From contig NZ_JANWXB010000130.1 of assembly GCF_025055495.1 (NCBI RefSeq), forward strand, positions 1-44,102: DNA of 44,102 nucleotides. The letters are read 5' to 3'. Position 1 is the first letter of the stretch; every line of letters starts with the position of its first letter. This stretch comes from Thermoflexus sp. GTDB taxonomy: Bacteria > Chloroflexota > Anaerolineae > Thermoflexales > Thermoflexaceae. The notes beneath the pieces are model-generated. The model did no database searches, was not told the origin of the DNA, and saw only the letters and a list, made by a program, of their open reading frames with translations. Positions 34,774-43,145 of this stretch are shown piece by piece. Both the position numbers and the translations under genes were made by a program.

Positions 34774-35229
34774 TCATGAAGAGGCCTCACAAGCGATCTC
34801 AAGCTGCCGGATTTTCTCCAGGCGGCGCGCGTGGCGCCCTCCTTCGAAGGAGGTGCGCAGCCAAGTCTCCAGGATCTCGATCGCCAGCCCTGGCCCCACC
34901 ACCCGCCCTCCCAGACACAGGATGTTCGCATCGTTATGGGCGCGGCTCATTCGGGCGGAATACACATCCGACACGGCCGCAGCGCGGATCCCGGGTACCT
35001 TGTTGGCGGCGATGGACATCCCGATGCCTGTGCCACAGATCAGAACGCCGAAGTCCGCTCCTCCGCCGGCGACCGCCTCCGCCACCACCCGGGCATAGTC
35101 CGGGTAATCCACCGAATCCGGCCCATGGGTTCCGAAATCGATAACCTCTATCCCATGCTCCCGCATGTAAGCCACAAGCGTTTCTTTTAACGTATAACCC
35201 GCATGATCCGCACCGATCGCGATCCGCAT
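34774..35229 (-). CDS. rpiB: Ribose-5-phosphate isomerase B
   Basis: Interconverts ribose 5-phosphate and ribulose 5-phosphate (pentose phosphate pathway), 151 aa, the normal RpiB length. 'IGADHAGYTLK' (H9), 'CGTGIGMSIAANK' with catalytic Cys65 and 'VSDVYSARMSRAHNDANIL' are characteristic LacAB/RpiB motifs. AGGAGGG is upstream of the ATG. It could also act on other aldose phosphates, such as allose 6-phosphate. It is about 90 bp downstream of prmC on the same strand. Confidence 0.93.
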   Translation of the reverse strand: MRIAIGADHAGYTLKETLVAYMREHGIEVIDFGTHGPDSVDYPDYARVVAEAVAGGGADFGVLICGTGIGMSIAANKVPGIRAAAVSDVYSARMSRAHNDANILCLGGRVVGPGLAIEILETWLRTSFEGGRHARRLEKIRQLEIACEASS

Positions 35230-35317
35230 CCTTTCCCTCCTGTGCTCCCCAATGATACGTCGAGGAAACGAAAGCCATGATGCTGCGTCCGCCACCCCAG
35301 ATCCCTATCCCACCCGT

Positions 35318-36193
35318 CTAATGCGTGATCGCCACGACCCGATCGAGGCCGGCGCTGTCTTTCAGCAAACGGATCACAGCCCGCGGGAAGGCGGAGCGGG
35401 CCAGATCGAGAACCGCCGCCCCCTGCCCGGCTCCGATCTCCAGGAACACCGCCCCCATCGGCCGAAGATAATCCGGCGCCTGGGCCAGAAAGCGCCGGAT
35501 CACCTGCAACCCATCCGCTCCCCCATCCAGGGCCAGGATCGGCTCATATTCCCGGATCGCCAGGTCCAGATCCTCCCATTCCGAGCGAGCGACGTAGGGC
35601 AAATTGGCGACCAGAAGGTCCACTGGCTCCGGCAACGGGGCGCAAAGATCACCCTCCAGGAAGCTCAGCCGGTGGGCGACGCCATGACGAACCGCGTTCT
35701 CCCACGCCACCTCCAGGGCCTCTGAAGATAGATCCGTGGCATAGCCCCGGCTGTTCGGCAGATAAACCGCGAGGGTTACCGCGATGCATCCGGATCCTGT
35801 GCCGATGTCCGCAAAGGTGAGAGGGGAGTAAGTTCGATAGGCCCGGCTTCGGGCCCACTCCAGGGCTGCATCCACCAGATGCTCCGTCTCCGGCCGGGGG
35901 ATCAGGACGGCCGGGGTGACCTTAAAGGGCATCCCGTAGAACTCCCGCTCGCCGATCAGGTAAAACAGCGGCTCCCCACGGGCGGAGCGCGCCACCAGCT
36001 GGGCAAAGGCTTCCCACTCCGAATCCGTCAGGACACGCTCCGGATGGGTCAACAGATGCACCCGCGAGACCCCCAGGATGTGCGCCAGCAACACCTCCGC
36101 TGCCAGCCGGGGCTGGGTCGCCCGGACCCGCTGGGCTGCCCAGGCGATCGCCTCTCGAACAGAAAGGGCACGAATCTGTGTCTGATCCATCAT
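35318..36193 (-). CDS. prmC: Release-factor glutamine methyltransferase PrmC
   Basis: Methylates the Gln of the GGQ motif of release factors with SAM, 291 aa. N-terminal helical domain followed by 'VLIPRPETEHLV' (about 97-108), SAM motif I 'ADIGTGSGCIAVT' (131-135 GTGSG) and the substrate-binding motif, here 'NLPY' (197-200) where most PrmC proteins have NPPY. The L-for-P change is conspicuous but keeps the Asn and Tyr. Two consecutive ATGs start the frame and the ribosome site is weak. No prfA lies next to it. Confidence 0.9.
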   Translation of the reverse strand: MMDQTQIRALSVREAIAWAAQRVRATQPRLAAEVLLAHILGVSRVHLLTHPERVLTDSEWEAFAQLVARSARGEPLFYLIGEREFYGMPFKVTPAVLIPRPETEHLVDAALEWARSRAYRTYSPLTFADIGTGSGCIAVTLAVYLPNSRGYATDLSSEALEVAWENAVRHGVAHRLSFLEGDLCAPLPEPVDLLVANLPYVARSEWEDLDLAIREYEPILALDGGADGLQVIRRFLAQAPDYLRPMGAVFLEIGAGQGAAVLDLARSAFPRAVIRLLKDSAGLDRVVAITH

Positions 36194-36550
36194 CTGGATC
36201 GTTCACCCCAGGCTGCGATCATGGCCTTGAGATCCTGCTCGGATCTCCGAGCTGTGGGCGAGCAAACCGGAAATCTGCGATTCGCTGAAATCGGCAAGTT
36301 CGCCCGCGTTCACATGCTCCCAGCATAGCCTGAAGATCGGGCTCCGGCCAATTTTGCAGGAGGCTATGCTTCGTTAAAGAATTAGAAATCATGCGATTGG
36401 GAGCCGGTCGGACGAAGGGGAAGGGCCCCATCTTCCCCTCCCCCCCTCTCCCCACGGCCCTTGGGGCCATGGGGAGAGGGGAGAAAAGACTCCGCGAGGA
36501 CAGGTCGTCACTCCGGATCGGAGGCGCGGGAAGACCGTTATGGAGGTCGC
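36194..36550. other. Intergenic region between prmC and aroE
   Basis: About 355 bp between divergent genes with no supported gene. The middle is relatively AT-rich (36330-36400) and could hold promoters in both directions, but I see no strong hexamer pair. It contains the family 1 hairpin at 36443-36481. Confidence 0.6.
36443..36481. repeat. GC-rich hairpin, family 1
   Basis: An 18-bp stem (36443-36460 with 36464-36481) with one mismatch and the core CTCCCCACGGCC shared with 9648-9690 and 15961-16001. It is upstream of aroE, so here it is not at a transcript end for the plus strand. Confidence 0.75.
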
Positions 36551-37411
36551 ATGAGGATCCGTGGCACAACCCGTCTGGTTGGTCTTTTGGGATGGCCGGT
36601 GGCGCACAGTCGAAGCCCCCAGATGCACAACGCCGCCTTCTCCGCCCTGGGCCTGGATTGGGCCTACGTGCCCCTGCCGGTGGCACCTCCCGCGCTGGAG
36701 GATGCCATGCGAGGGTTGCGGGCCATGGGCTTCGCTGGGGCGAACGTCACGGTGCCGCACAAAACCGCTGTGATCCCCTATCTGGACGAGATCTCCCCGC
36801 TGGCCCGGGCGATCGGGGCGGTGAACACGCTGCGGGTGGTGGATGGGCGATGGATCGGGGAGAACACAGATGTAGAAGGGTTCCGCCGCGCCTTGGCCGA
36901 GATCGGGCTGTCCGCCCGAGGACAGGCTGTGGTCGTTCTGGGGGCCGGCGGGGCCGCCCGATCTGTCCTGGCTGCCCTGGCGATCGAGGAGGCCCGAGAG
37001 ATCTTCCTGATCAACCGAAGCTACGAGCGGGCTGCCCGCTTGATCGCCGAACTGAGCGAAACCTTCCCTCCAGCAGGCCTTCGTCTGCCGCCGGTTCATG
37101 TGCTCCGCGTGGAAGAGCCTCCTCCTGAAAGCGTCGCCCTGCTGATCAACACCACGCCGGTCGGCATGGCGCCGGAGATCGAGGCATCCCCATGGCCGCC
37201 GGATCGTCCATTCCCCTGGGGCCTGCAGGGCGTCATCGATCTCATTTACGAGCCCCCGCGAACCCGCCTGATGACCCTAGCGGAGGCCGCTGGGATCCCC
37301 GCCTTCAATGGCCTGGGGATGCTCCTCCACCAGGGAGCGATGGCGTTCACCCTGTGGACAGGCCAGGAAGCTCCCCTTGAGGTGATGCGGACAGCGATCC
37401 TGGAACAGTGA
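36551..37411 (+). CDS. aroE: Shikimate dehydrogenase
   Basis: NADPH-dependent reduction of 3-dehydroshikimate in aromatic amino-acid synthesis, 286 aa. Substrate-binding 'AHSRSPQMHN' (about 18-27), catalytic Lys in 'NVTVPHKT', 'GAVNTL', the NADP loop 'VLGAGGAARSVLAAL' and the terminal 'GLGMLLHQGA' are all present. GGAGG lies 4 nt before the ATG. No other shikimate gene is adjacent. Confidence 0.94.
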   Translation: MRIRGTTRLVGLLGWPVAHSRSPQMHNAAFSALGLDWAYVPLPVAPPALEDAMRGLRAMGFAGANVTVPHKTAVIPYLDEISPLARAIGAVNTLRVVDGRWIGENTDVEGFRRALAEIGLSARGQAVVVLGAGGAARSVLAALAIEEAREIFLINRSYERAARLIAELSETFPPAGLRLPPVHVLRVEEPPPESVALLINTTPVGMAPEIEASPWPPDRPFPWGLQGVIDLIYEPPRTRLMTLAEAAGIPAFNGLGMLLHQGAMAFTLWTGQEAPLEVMRTAILEQ

Positions 37412-37501
37412 TCTTTTCCGTTGATTCACACCAGGATTGGGGGAGCAGGCCTGGTGGATACCCAGTTGCAGTAAACCCCGGATCGCCCCCCTGGAGGGCT
37501 T

Positions 37502-37540
37502 TCGAGGGCCGGGCGGGCCCTCGAGGACAGTCCGCCCGGC
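37502..37540 (+). terminator. Alternative hairpins after aroE
   Basis: TCGAGGGCC (37502-37510) can pair with 37516-37524; GCCGGGCGG (37508-37516) can instead pair with 37532-37540. The stems share bases and exclude each other. The second is followed by TTCTCCGTTTCTTC. It may be the aroE terminator or an attenuator. Confidence 0.45.
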
Positions 37541-37652
37541 TTCTCCGTTTCTTCACTGTGCCTTTCTCGAGATCGTTCAAAAGCCCAATCCTGCCCTGCA
37601 GAAGATGCGCAGGGATAGCCAATTGCGTTAAAATAAAGTGATTAAGGGATCA

Positions 37653-37717
37653 GCCCCCTGGACCGGTCCCCCTATCCTTTCAGGGGCAGGTCATCCCAAC
37701 GGATGGCCCCAGGGGGC
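37653..37717 (+). ncRNA. Candidate structured leader RNA (three-way junction)
   Basis: P1: GCCCCCTGG (37653-37661) with 37709-37717. P2: CCCCT/AGGGG (37669-37673 with 37682-37686). P3: GGTCATCC (37689-37696) with GGATGGCC (37701-37708), one wobble, loop CAAC. P3 abuts P1 directly, as for coaxial stacking; junctions are 7, 2 and 0 nt. It ends 38 nt before the ATPase start. I cannot match it to a known riboswitch class. Confidence 0.45.
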
Positions 37718-37755
37718 ATGCCCTGAATCCTGATGGGAGGAGCGTCAGCATAAGG

Positions 37756-39426
37756 ATGACACAATTTCAGATCACAGACGACCTGGAAGCGTTGCTAAGT
37801 GTTCTGCCTCCGGACATCGCCCGGGCTGTGCGGGATCGCAATCGAAATGAGGCCTTGCTGGAGGTCGTCCTGGACCTGGGTCGATATCCGGAGGCCCGAT
37901 ACACCGATGGTGAGGCAACTCTTTGCCCCCGTGAAGTGACCGAAGCAGACCTGCAATATGTCGTCTCCCGCATCGGGGAGTTCGACGCCGACAACCGAGC
38001 GGGGATCCAGCGGACCCTGCACCGGATCAGCGCGATCCGCAACCGACGCGGCAACATCATCGGGCTCACCTGTCGGGTCGGCCGCGCGGTCTACGGCACC
38101 ATCGAGATCATCAAAGACATCATCCTCTCCGGGAAGAGCATCCTCCTGCTGGGCCGCCCGGGCGTCGGCAAGACGACCATGCTGCGGGAGGCAGCGCGGG
38201 TCCTGGCCGAGCACAAGCGGGTGATCATCGTCGACACCTCCAACGAGATCGGCGGCGATGGGGACATCCCCCATCCGGCGGTCGGCCGCGCGCGCCGTAT
38301 GCAGGTCCCCAAGCCCAGCCTCCAGCACGAGGTGATGATCGAGGCGGTGGAAAACCATATGCCGGAGGTCATCATCATCGACGAGATCGGACGTGAGCTG
38401 GAGGCAGTGGCGGCCCGCACGATCGCCGAGCGCGGGGTGCAACTGATCGCCACCGCCCACGGGAACACCTTGGAGAACCTCCTGATGAACCCCACCCTGT
38501 CCGATCTCGTCGGCGGGATCGAAAGCGTCACCCTTTCCGACGAGGAGGCCCGGCGACGCGGCACCCAGAAGACCGTCCTGGAGCGGCGGGCGCCGCCCAC
38601 CTTCGATGTGCTCATCGAGATCCAGGACCGCCAGCGGTTGCTGGTCCATCACGATGTGGCGGCCAGTGTGGATGCGCTCCTGCGGGGCCAGCAGCCGGAC
38701 GTGGAGTTGCGCTATCGAGATGAGGAGGGACGCATCCATATCGAGAAGCCTCGCTTCCGGCGGGCGGTGATGGTGGGGAAATCTCCCCTTCCCTTCTGGC
38801 GCGGGGAGATCATCTCCACCACGCCGATCGCCGCCGGGGAACCCCTACCCGCCCCGGCACGGGTGACCGTCGAACGGGTGGGGACCTTCGAGGAGGAAGA
38901 GCTGGAGGAAGCCTCATGGCAGGCCCCGCCGCTCCCTTCCGGCAACGGGCCGCGGCGTCCCCTGCGGGTATATCCCCTGGGCCTGGCCCGGAACCGCCTT
39001 CAGCGGGCGGCCAGCGTCTTCGGAACTCCCATCCAGTTCGTAGAGCAAATCGGGGAAGCCGATGTGGTGATCACCACCAAGGCCCACTACCGCCGCCATC
39101 CTCGGGTGCTCCACGAGGCAGAAGGCCGGGGGATCCCGATCTACGTGGTGCGCTCCAACACCGTGACCCAGATCGAAAGCTGTCTGGCGGATATCCTGAA
39201 CTTGACGCCGGCAGAGGGAGAAGAAGAAGATCGCCTGGCCCAGGCGCTGGAAGAAGCCGAGGCGGCCATCCGGAAGATCCTCCACGGGGAAGCGAAATAC
39301 GTCGATCTATCCCCCCAGAACGCGTATATCCGGCGCCAGCAACATCTCCTGGCCCGCCAGTATAACCTGATCTCCCACAGCTACGGGAAGGAGCCGAACC
39401 GCTACGTTCGGATCTACGCGGAGTGA
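37756..39426 (+). CDS. R3H-domain AAA ATPase (Ycf45/SpoIIIAA-like)
   Basis: Nucleic-acid-binding ATPase, 556 aa. The N-terminal part resembles SpoIIIAA/Ycf45 ('LSVLPPDIARAV'), Walker A 'GRPGVGKTT' is at residues 133-141 and Walker B 'EVIIIDEIG' has D209/E210. 'TAHGNTLENLLMNPTLSDLV' is the conserved sensor region. A middle region ('ADVVITTKAHYRRHPRVL') and a C-terminal R3H domain with R526-x3-H530 follow, implying single-stranded nucleic-acid binding. The cellular role is unknown; homologues occur in cyanobacteria, plastids and Chloroflexota. The mRNA leader is predicted to be highly structured. Confidence 0.88.
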   Translation: MTQFQITDDLEALLSVLPPDIARAVRDRNRNEALLEVVLDLGRYPEARYTDGEATLCPREVTEADLQYVVSRIGEFDADNRAGIQRTLHRISAIRNRRGNIIGLTCRVGRAVYGTIEIIKDIILSGKSILLLGRPGVGKTTMLREAARVLAEHKRVIIVDTSNEIGGDGDIPHPAVGRARRMQVPKPSLQHEVMIEAVENHMPEVIIIDEIGRELEAVAARTIAERGVQLIATAHGNTLENLLMNPTLSDLVGGIESVTLSDEEARRRGTQKTVLERRAPPTFDVLIEIQDRQRLLVHHDVAASVDALLRGQQPDVELRYRDEEGRIHIEKPRFRRAVMVGKSPLPFWRGEIISTTPIAAGEPLPAPARVTVERVGTFEEEELEEASWQAPPLPSGNGPRRPLRVYPLGLARNRLQRAASVFGTPIQFVEQIGEADVVITTKAHYRRHPRVLHEAEGRGIPIYVVRSNTVTQIESCLADILNLTPAEGEEEDRLAQALEEAEAAIRKILHGEAKYVDLSPQNAYIRRQQHLLARQYNLISHSYGKEPNRYVRIYAE

Positions 39427-39452
39427 GACTCTGTTCAAGATCGGAGAGCCTT

Positions 39453-39492
39453 GGGGGCGAAGCCGGGCGTGGAAGAAGCCCGCTTCGCTCCC
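39453..39492. terminator. Hairpin between convergent ATPase and purH
   Basis: GGGGGCGAAG (39453-39462) and CGGGC (39464-39468) pair with GCCCG (39478-39482) and CTTCGCTCCC (39483-39492), with one bulged C and one wobble. It lies between two converging genes and probably ends both transcripts. Confidence 0.65.
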
Positions 39493-39512
39493 CGTTGCGT
39501 GGCTCCTTTCCT

Positions 39513-41030
39513 CTAATGACGGAAGCAACGCCTTCCGGTGAAGGCCATGGCCATCCCGTAGCGGTCGGCCACCTCGATCACCTCGGGATCCCGGATGGAG
39601 CCGCCAGGCTGGATGATGGCCGTCACCCCAGCCGCCGCGGCGACCTCCACCCCATCGGGGAACGGGAAGAACGCGTCGGACGCCAGCACGGCGCCCCGGG
39701 CCCGCTCCCCTGCCTTCTGGATGGCGATCCGCACGGCGTCCACCCGGCTCATCTGCCCTGCCCCGATCCCCACCGTCTGCCTCCCCCGGGCCAGCACGAT
39801 CGCGTTGGAACGGACGTGGCGGACCACCCGCCAGGCGAACCGGAGATCCTCCCACTCCGATGCCGCCGGCGGCCGGCGGGTGACGACCTGCCAGGCGCCC
39901 TGATCGTCTTCCTCGCGATCCGGGGTCTGAACCAGGAACCCGCCGAGGACGCTCCGGATCTCCAGGCATGGGACCGCTGGTTCCTGCATACGGATCACCC
40001 GGCATGCTTTCTTCCTCGCCAGATGGGCCATCGCCTCCGGCCGATAGGCGGGCGCGGCGATGACCTCTAAGAAGATCTCCCGGAGCGCTTCGGCGGTTTC
40101 CTCGTCCACCTCGGCATTGAAGGCGACGATCCCCCCGTAGGCGCTCTCCGGATCGCCCGCCAGGGCGCGCCGGAACGCGCGGGCCGGGGTGTCCGCCACC
40201 GCCGCGCCGCATGGGTTGTTGTGCTTCACGATGACGGCGGCGGGCGGGGGGAGATCCTGGGCCGCCCGCCAGGCCGCCTCCAGATCGAGCAGATTGTTGT
40301 AGGAAAGCGGCTTTCCCTGGAACACCTCGAACGGAAGGGAGCGGAAAGGATCCAGATAAAACGCTCCGGCCTGATGGGGGTTCTCACCGTAGCGCAAGGC
40401 GATCACCGGCCGGGCGGAGAGGAGCAACATCTCCGGCAGCGGACTGGAAGGCGCGTCCGCCCCCTCCAGGTAGCGGGCGATCATCGCGTCATACCACGCC
40501 GTTAACCGGAACGCCTGGGCCGCCAGGCGCCGTCGCAGTTCCAGAGGGACCTCCCCCTCCTGACGGAGCGCCTGCAGCACGAGGGGATAATCCGCGGGGC
40601 GACTGCACACGATCACCCGGGCGAAGTTCTTCGCCGCGGCCCGCAGGAGGGCCACGCCGCCGATGTCGATGGCCTCCACCGCCTCCTCCATGCTTCCCCG
40701 GCGGGCCGCTTCCTCAAAGGCATACAGATTCACCGCCACCAGATCGATCGGCCTTCCCCCGATGGCGGCGAGCTCCGCCCAATCCGCCTCCGTAGGCCGG
40801 GCTAGGATCCCCGCGTGCACCAGGGGATGGAGGGTCTTCACCCGCCCGCCCAGGATCTCCGGGGCACCTGTCCACTCCTCCAGTGGGGTCACGGGGATCC
40901 CTGCAGCGGCGAGGGCGCGGGCCGTCCCCCGCGTGGCGAGGATCTCCCAGCCCAGCCCCACCAGCCCCCGGGCGAAGTCTTCCAAGCCTGTTCGGTCAGT
41001 CACGCTGAACAAAGCATAACGTCTCACCAT
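39513..41030 (-). CDS. purH: Bifunctional AICAR formyltransferase/IMP cyclohydrolase
   Basis: Last two steps of de novo IMP synthesis, 505 aa. The N-terminal MGS-like cyclohydrolase has 'FSVTDRTGLEDFARGL' and the signature 'GGRVKTLHPLVHAGIL' (KTLHP at 65-69). The C-terminal AICAR transformylase shows 'VIVKHNNPCGAAV', 'SAYGGIVAFN' and ends 'FTGRRCFRH'. Full length with no break. It is isolated from other pur genes in this window. Confidence 0.95.
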   Translation of the reverse strand: MVRRYALFSVTDRTGLEDFARGLVGLGWEILATRGTARALAAAGIPVTPLEEWTGAPEILGGRVKTLHPLVHAGILARPTEADWAELAAIGGRPIDLVAVNLYAFEEAARRGSMEEAVEAIDIGGVALLRAAAKNFARVIVCSRPADYPLVLQALRQEGEVPLELRRRLAAQAFRLTAWYDAMIARYLEGADAPSSPLPEMLLLSARPVIALRYGENPHQAGAFYLDPFRSLPFEVFQGKPLSYNNLLDLEAAWRAAQDLPPPAAVIVKHNNPCGAAVADTPARAFRRALAGDPESAYGGIVAFNAEVDEETAEALREIFLEVIAAPAYRPEAMAHLARKKACRVIRMQEPAVPCLEIRSVLGGFLVQTPDREEDDQGAWQVVTRRPPAASEWEDLRFAWRVVRHVRSNAIVLARGRQTVGIGAGQMSRVDAVRIAIQKAGERARGAVLASDAFFPFPDGVEVAAAAGVTAIIQPGGSIRDPEVIEVADRYGMAMAFTGRRCFRH

Positions 41031-41246
41031 CGAACCTTCTGACCTCTTGTGTTCTGTGGAGATTTGGGAAATCCCCTCCTACCGAACAGAAGAAGAAACC
41101 ACATCGCATAACGGTCGATCCACGAGCAATTTCCCAGGCTACTAATAAGGCTTCTGCCTCATCAATGAATATCACGACCCACAGCTTTTGAAGAGTTTCA
41201 TGAAAGATTTGCTCTAAATGTCGCTCAGGTTCCTGCGGAAGCGCCC

Positions 41247-42269
41247 TCACCCCTTCAGGAACTCCTCGATCGCCGAGCGGCTGATGCGATAGGTGGCGCC
41301 GATCTTGCGGGCCTTCAACTGGCCGGACTCGATGAGCCGAACCACGTCGTCCGGCGACACCTTGAGGTAAGCCGCCGCCTCCTCCACCGTCATCACCTCG
41401 GGTGCCGCCGCGGGAGCCGCCGGCCGGGCCGTCATCCCCTGAAAGAGCTGGGTGAAGAACTGGGCCAGCCCGAAACCGGCCCCGGCACCCACCCCCGCCG
41501 CCGCCAGCCCGCCCAGCTCTTGCTGCGCCGCCTCCCGCAGGGCATCCGCCGCCTGCAATTGCGCATACGTCTGCACATCCAGCAGCCCCATCGCCCGCAA
41601 CTCCTCGATCGTCTTCGAGGAGGGCCGGAGCGATTGCACGTAGAACGCCTTCAGATCCAGCCCCAGGGCCTGGAAATCCTCCTGGGCTTTCGCCCGCACC
41701 GCCGCGCCCAGCTCCTCGAAGAAGCCCGCCAGATCTACCACCGGCCGGTTGAAGTTCCCCACCCCATCCGCCAGTTTGCTCACCAGGATGCTGCGCAGGT
41801 AATCCACAATGCGCTCGGTTTCATAGAGATGCTGGATCCCCACGATCTTGTTCACGAAAAGCTGCGGATCCCGGACCTGGATGGCAAAGGTCCCGTGTCC
41901 CTGAAGCAGGACCACCCCCAACCCCATGCCGGGGTTGCGGACCACGATGGGCTCGGGGGTGCCCCATTTCAAATCCACGAACTCGCGGGTGGAGACGAAA
42001 TAGACCTCGGCGGTGAAGGGGGAACGGCCGCCGAAGAACGGCCCCAGCAGGTTGATCAGGAGGGGGATATTTGCCGTCGTCAGGGTATGGCGGCCAGGGC
42101 TGAACACATCGAGGGCTTTCCCATCCCGGAAGAAGACGGCCACCTGACTCTCCCGCACGATGAGCTGGGAGCCCAGGCGGAAATCCCCCGCCCCTTCCTC
42201 CGGGAACCGTTTCACGATCTCCCGCCCCGTGTCGTCGGCCCATTCGATCACGTCGAAGATCCGCGGCAT
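41247..42269 (-). CDS. SPFH-domain protein with C-terminal excisionase-type HTH
   Basis: A 340-aa protein. Residues about 1-240 are the SPFH/YdjI-type domain: 'LIVRESQVAVFFRDGKALDV', 'FSPGRHTLTTANIPLL', 'VYFVSTREFVDLKWGTPEPI'. An Ala/Gly-rich segment (about 245-290) links to a MerR/excisionase-like helix-turn-helix 'VMTVEEAAAYLKVSPDDVVR' / 'GATYRISRSAIEEFL' (about 291-338). Related SPFH proteins usually end in a zinc ribbon or disordered tail, so the HTH is an unusual partner. AAAGGAG precedes the ATG by 7 nt. The role is unknown; membrane-microdomain scaffolding coupled to peptide or DNA recognition is conceivable. Confidence 0.86.
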   Translation of the reverse strand: MPRIFDVIEWADDTGREIVKRFPEEGAGDFRLGSQLIVRESQVAVFFRDGKALDVFSPGRHTLTTANIPLLINLLGPFFGGRSPFTAEVYFVSTREFVDLKWGTPEPIVVRNPGMGLGVVLLQGHGTFAIQVRDPQLFVNKIVGIQHLYETERIVDYLRSILVSKLADGVGNFNRPVVDLAGFFEELGAAVRAKAQEDFQALGLDLKAFYVQSLRPSSKTIEELRAMGLLDVQTYAQLQAADALREAAQQELGGLAAAGVGAGAGFGLAQFFTQLFQGMTARPAAPAAAPEVMTVEEAAAYLKVSPDDVVRLIESGQLKARKIGATYRISRSAIEEFLKG

Positions 42270-42335
42270 CTTCGCGCTCCTTTCTTTAGATCTTTCTGAG
42301 CTCGTTTAGCCAATCGCCGGATGACTTTCCCCAGT

Positions 42336-43085
42336 CTAATGGAAGAACGACCGGAATGCCACCAGGAAGCCGATCGCCACCACGGTCCGCCGCACCCAGA
42401 TGCGATCCACCCGATGCGCAATGAAGGCCGCCGCGTATCCCCCGGCCAGCGCCCCCATCGCCATCCACAACACATCCCCCCAGAGCACCGCGCCGGACTG
42501 GACGAAGTAGAGCGCGGCGATCCCGTTGATGGTGAACGCCAGGACGTTCTTCAGCCCGTTCATCTGATGGATGTCCTCCAGCCCCATCAACTCCAGGGCG
42601 GCCAGCATCAGGATGCCGATCCCGGCTCCGAAATAGCCGCCGTAGAACGCCACCAGAAGCTGGAAGAAGACGAGGGCGGCCCACCGCCGGGCGGAGATCG
42701 AAACCGTGGACCGCGGCAGCCATCGCTGGAGGCGTGGGCCGATCAACAGGAGGATCGTGGCGAACAGCAACAAATAGGGGATGATCTCCCGGAACATCTG
42801 CTCCGGGGTGTGGAGCAACACGTAAGACCCGAGGAATCCGCCGATCAGGGAGGGCCAGAGCAGGATCAGCAACCAGCGGCGGATCCTTTTCAACTCCTGA
42901 CGGAACCCGAAGGCCCCAGCGAGGGATCCCGGCAGAAGGGCCACCGTGTTGGTGGCGTTGGCCAGGATGGGCGGGCGGCCCAGCCATAGCAGCGCGGGGA
43001 ACGATACCAGGGTTCCCCCACCTGCGATGGCGTTCATCGCTCCAGCGATGAAGGCAGCAATAAAAACCACAGGGGCATCTCGCAT
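42336..43085 (-). CDS. TauE/SafE-family membrane permease
   Basis: A 249-aa integral membrane protein with about seven to eight hydrophobic segments. The N-terminal 'AGAMNAIAGGGTLVSFPALL' and the repeat-like 'GGYFGAGIGILMLAAL' in the second half are the internal duplicated motifs of the TauE/SafE (sulfite/organosulfonate exporter) family. GGAGGG lies 5 nt before the ATG at 43085; earlier codons in frame are unsupported. The substrate is not determinable from the sequence. Confidence 0.9.
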   Translation of the reverse strand: MRDAPVVFIAAFIAGAMNAIAGGGTLVSFPALLWLGRPPILANATNTVALLPGSLAGAFGFRQELKRIRRWLLILLWPSLIGGFLGSYVLLHTPEQMFREIIPYLLLFATILLLIGPRLQRWLPRSTVSISARRWAALVFFQLLVAFYGGYFGAGIGILMLAALELMGLEDIHQMNGLKNVLAFTINGIAALYFVQSGAVLWGDVLWMAMGALAGGYAAAFIAHRVDRIWVRRTVVAIGFLVAFRSFFH

Positions 43086-43145
43086 GCAATCCCTCCACCC
43101 AACAATTCGATGATGTTTCCTTAACATCACATCTAAGCGGTGATT

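Larger units (their letters stand above)
37412..37755 (+). other. Structured intergenic/leader region before R3H ATPase
   Basis: About 345 bp without a gene. It holds two mutually exclusive hairpins (37502-37524 and 37508-37540), an AT-rich patch with TAAAAT at 37629-37634 that could be a -10, and a predicted three-way-junction RNA (37653-37717). A GGGAGG about 14-20 nt before the ATG is the likely ribosome site. Confidence 0.55.

Noticed and set aside
40996-41250. An 84-codon frame on the minus strand between the SPFH gene and purH, whose GTG overlaps the SPFH stop
   Set aside because: The stop/start overlap is suggestive and the stretch is more AT-rich than its surroundings, but it has no Shine-Dalgarno of its own, no recognised similarity, and runs into purH in another frame. 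It may be a decayed gene; not supported enough to annotate.
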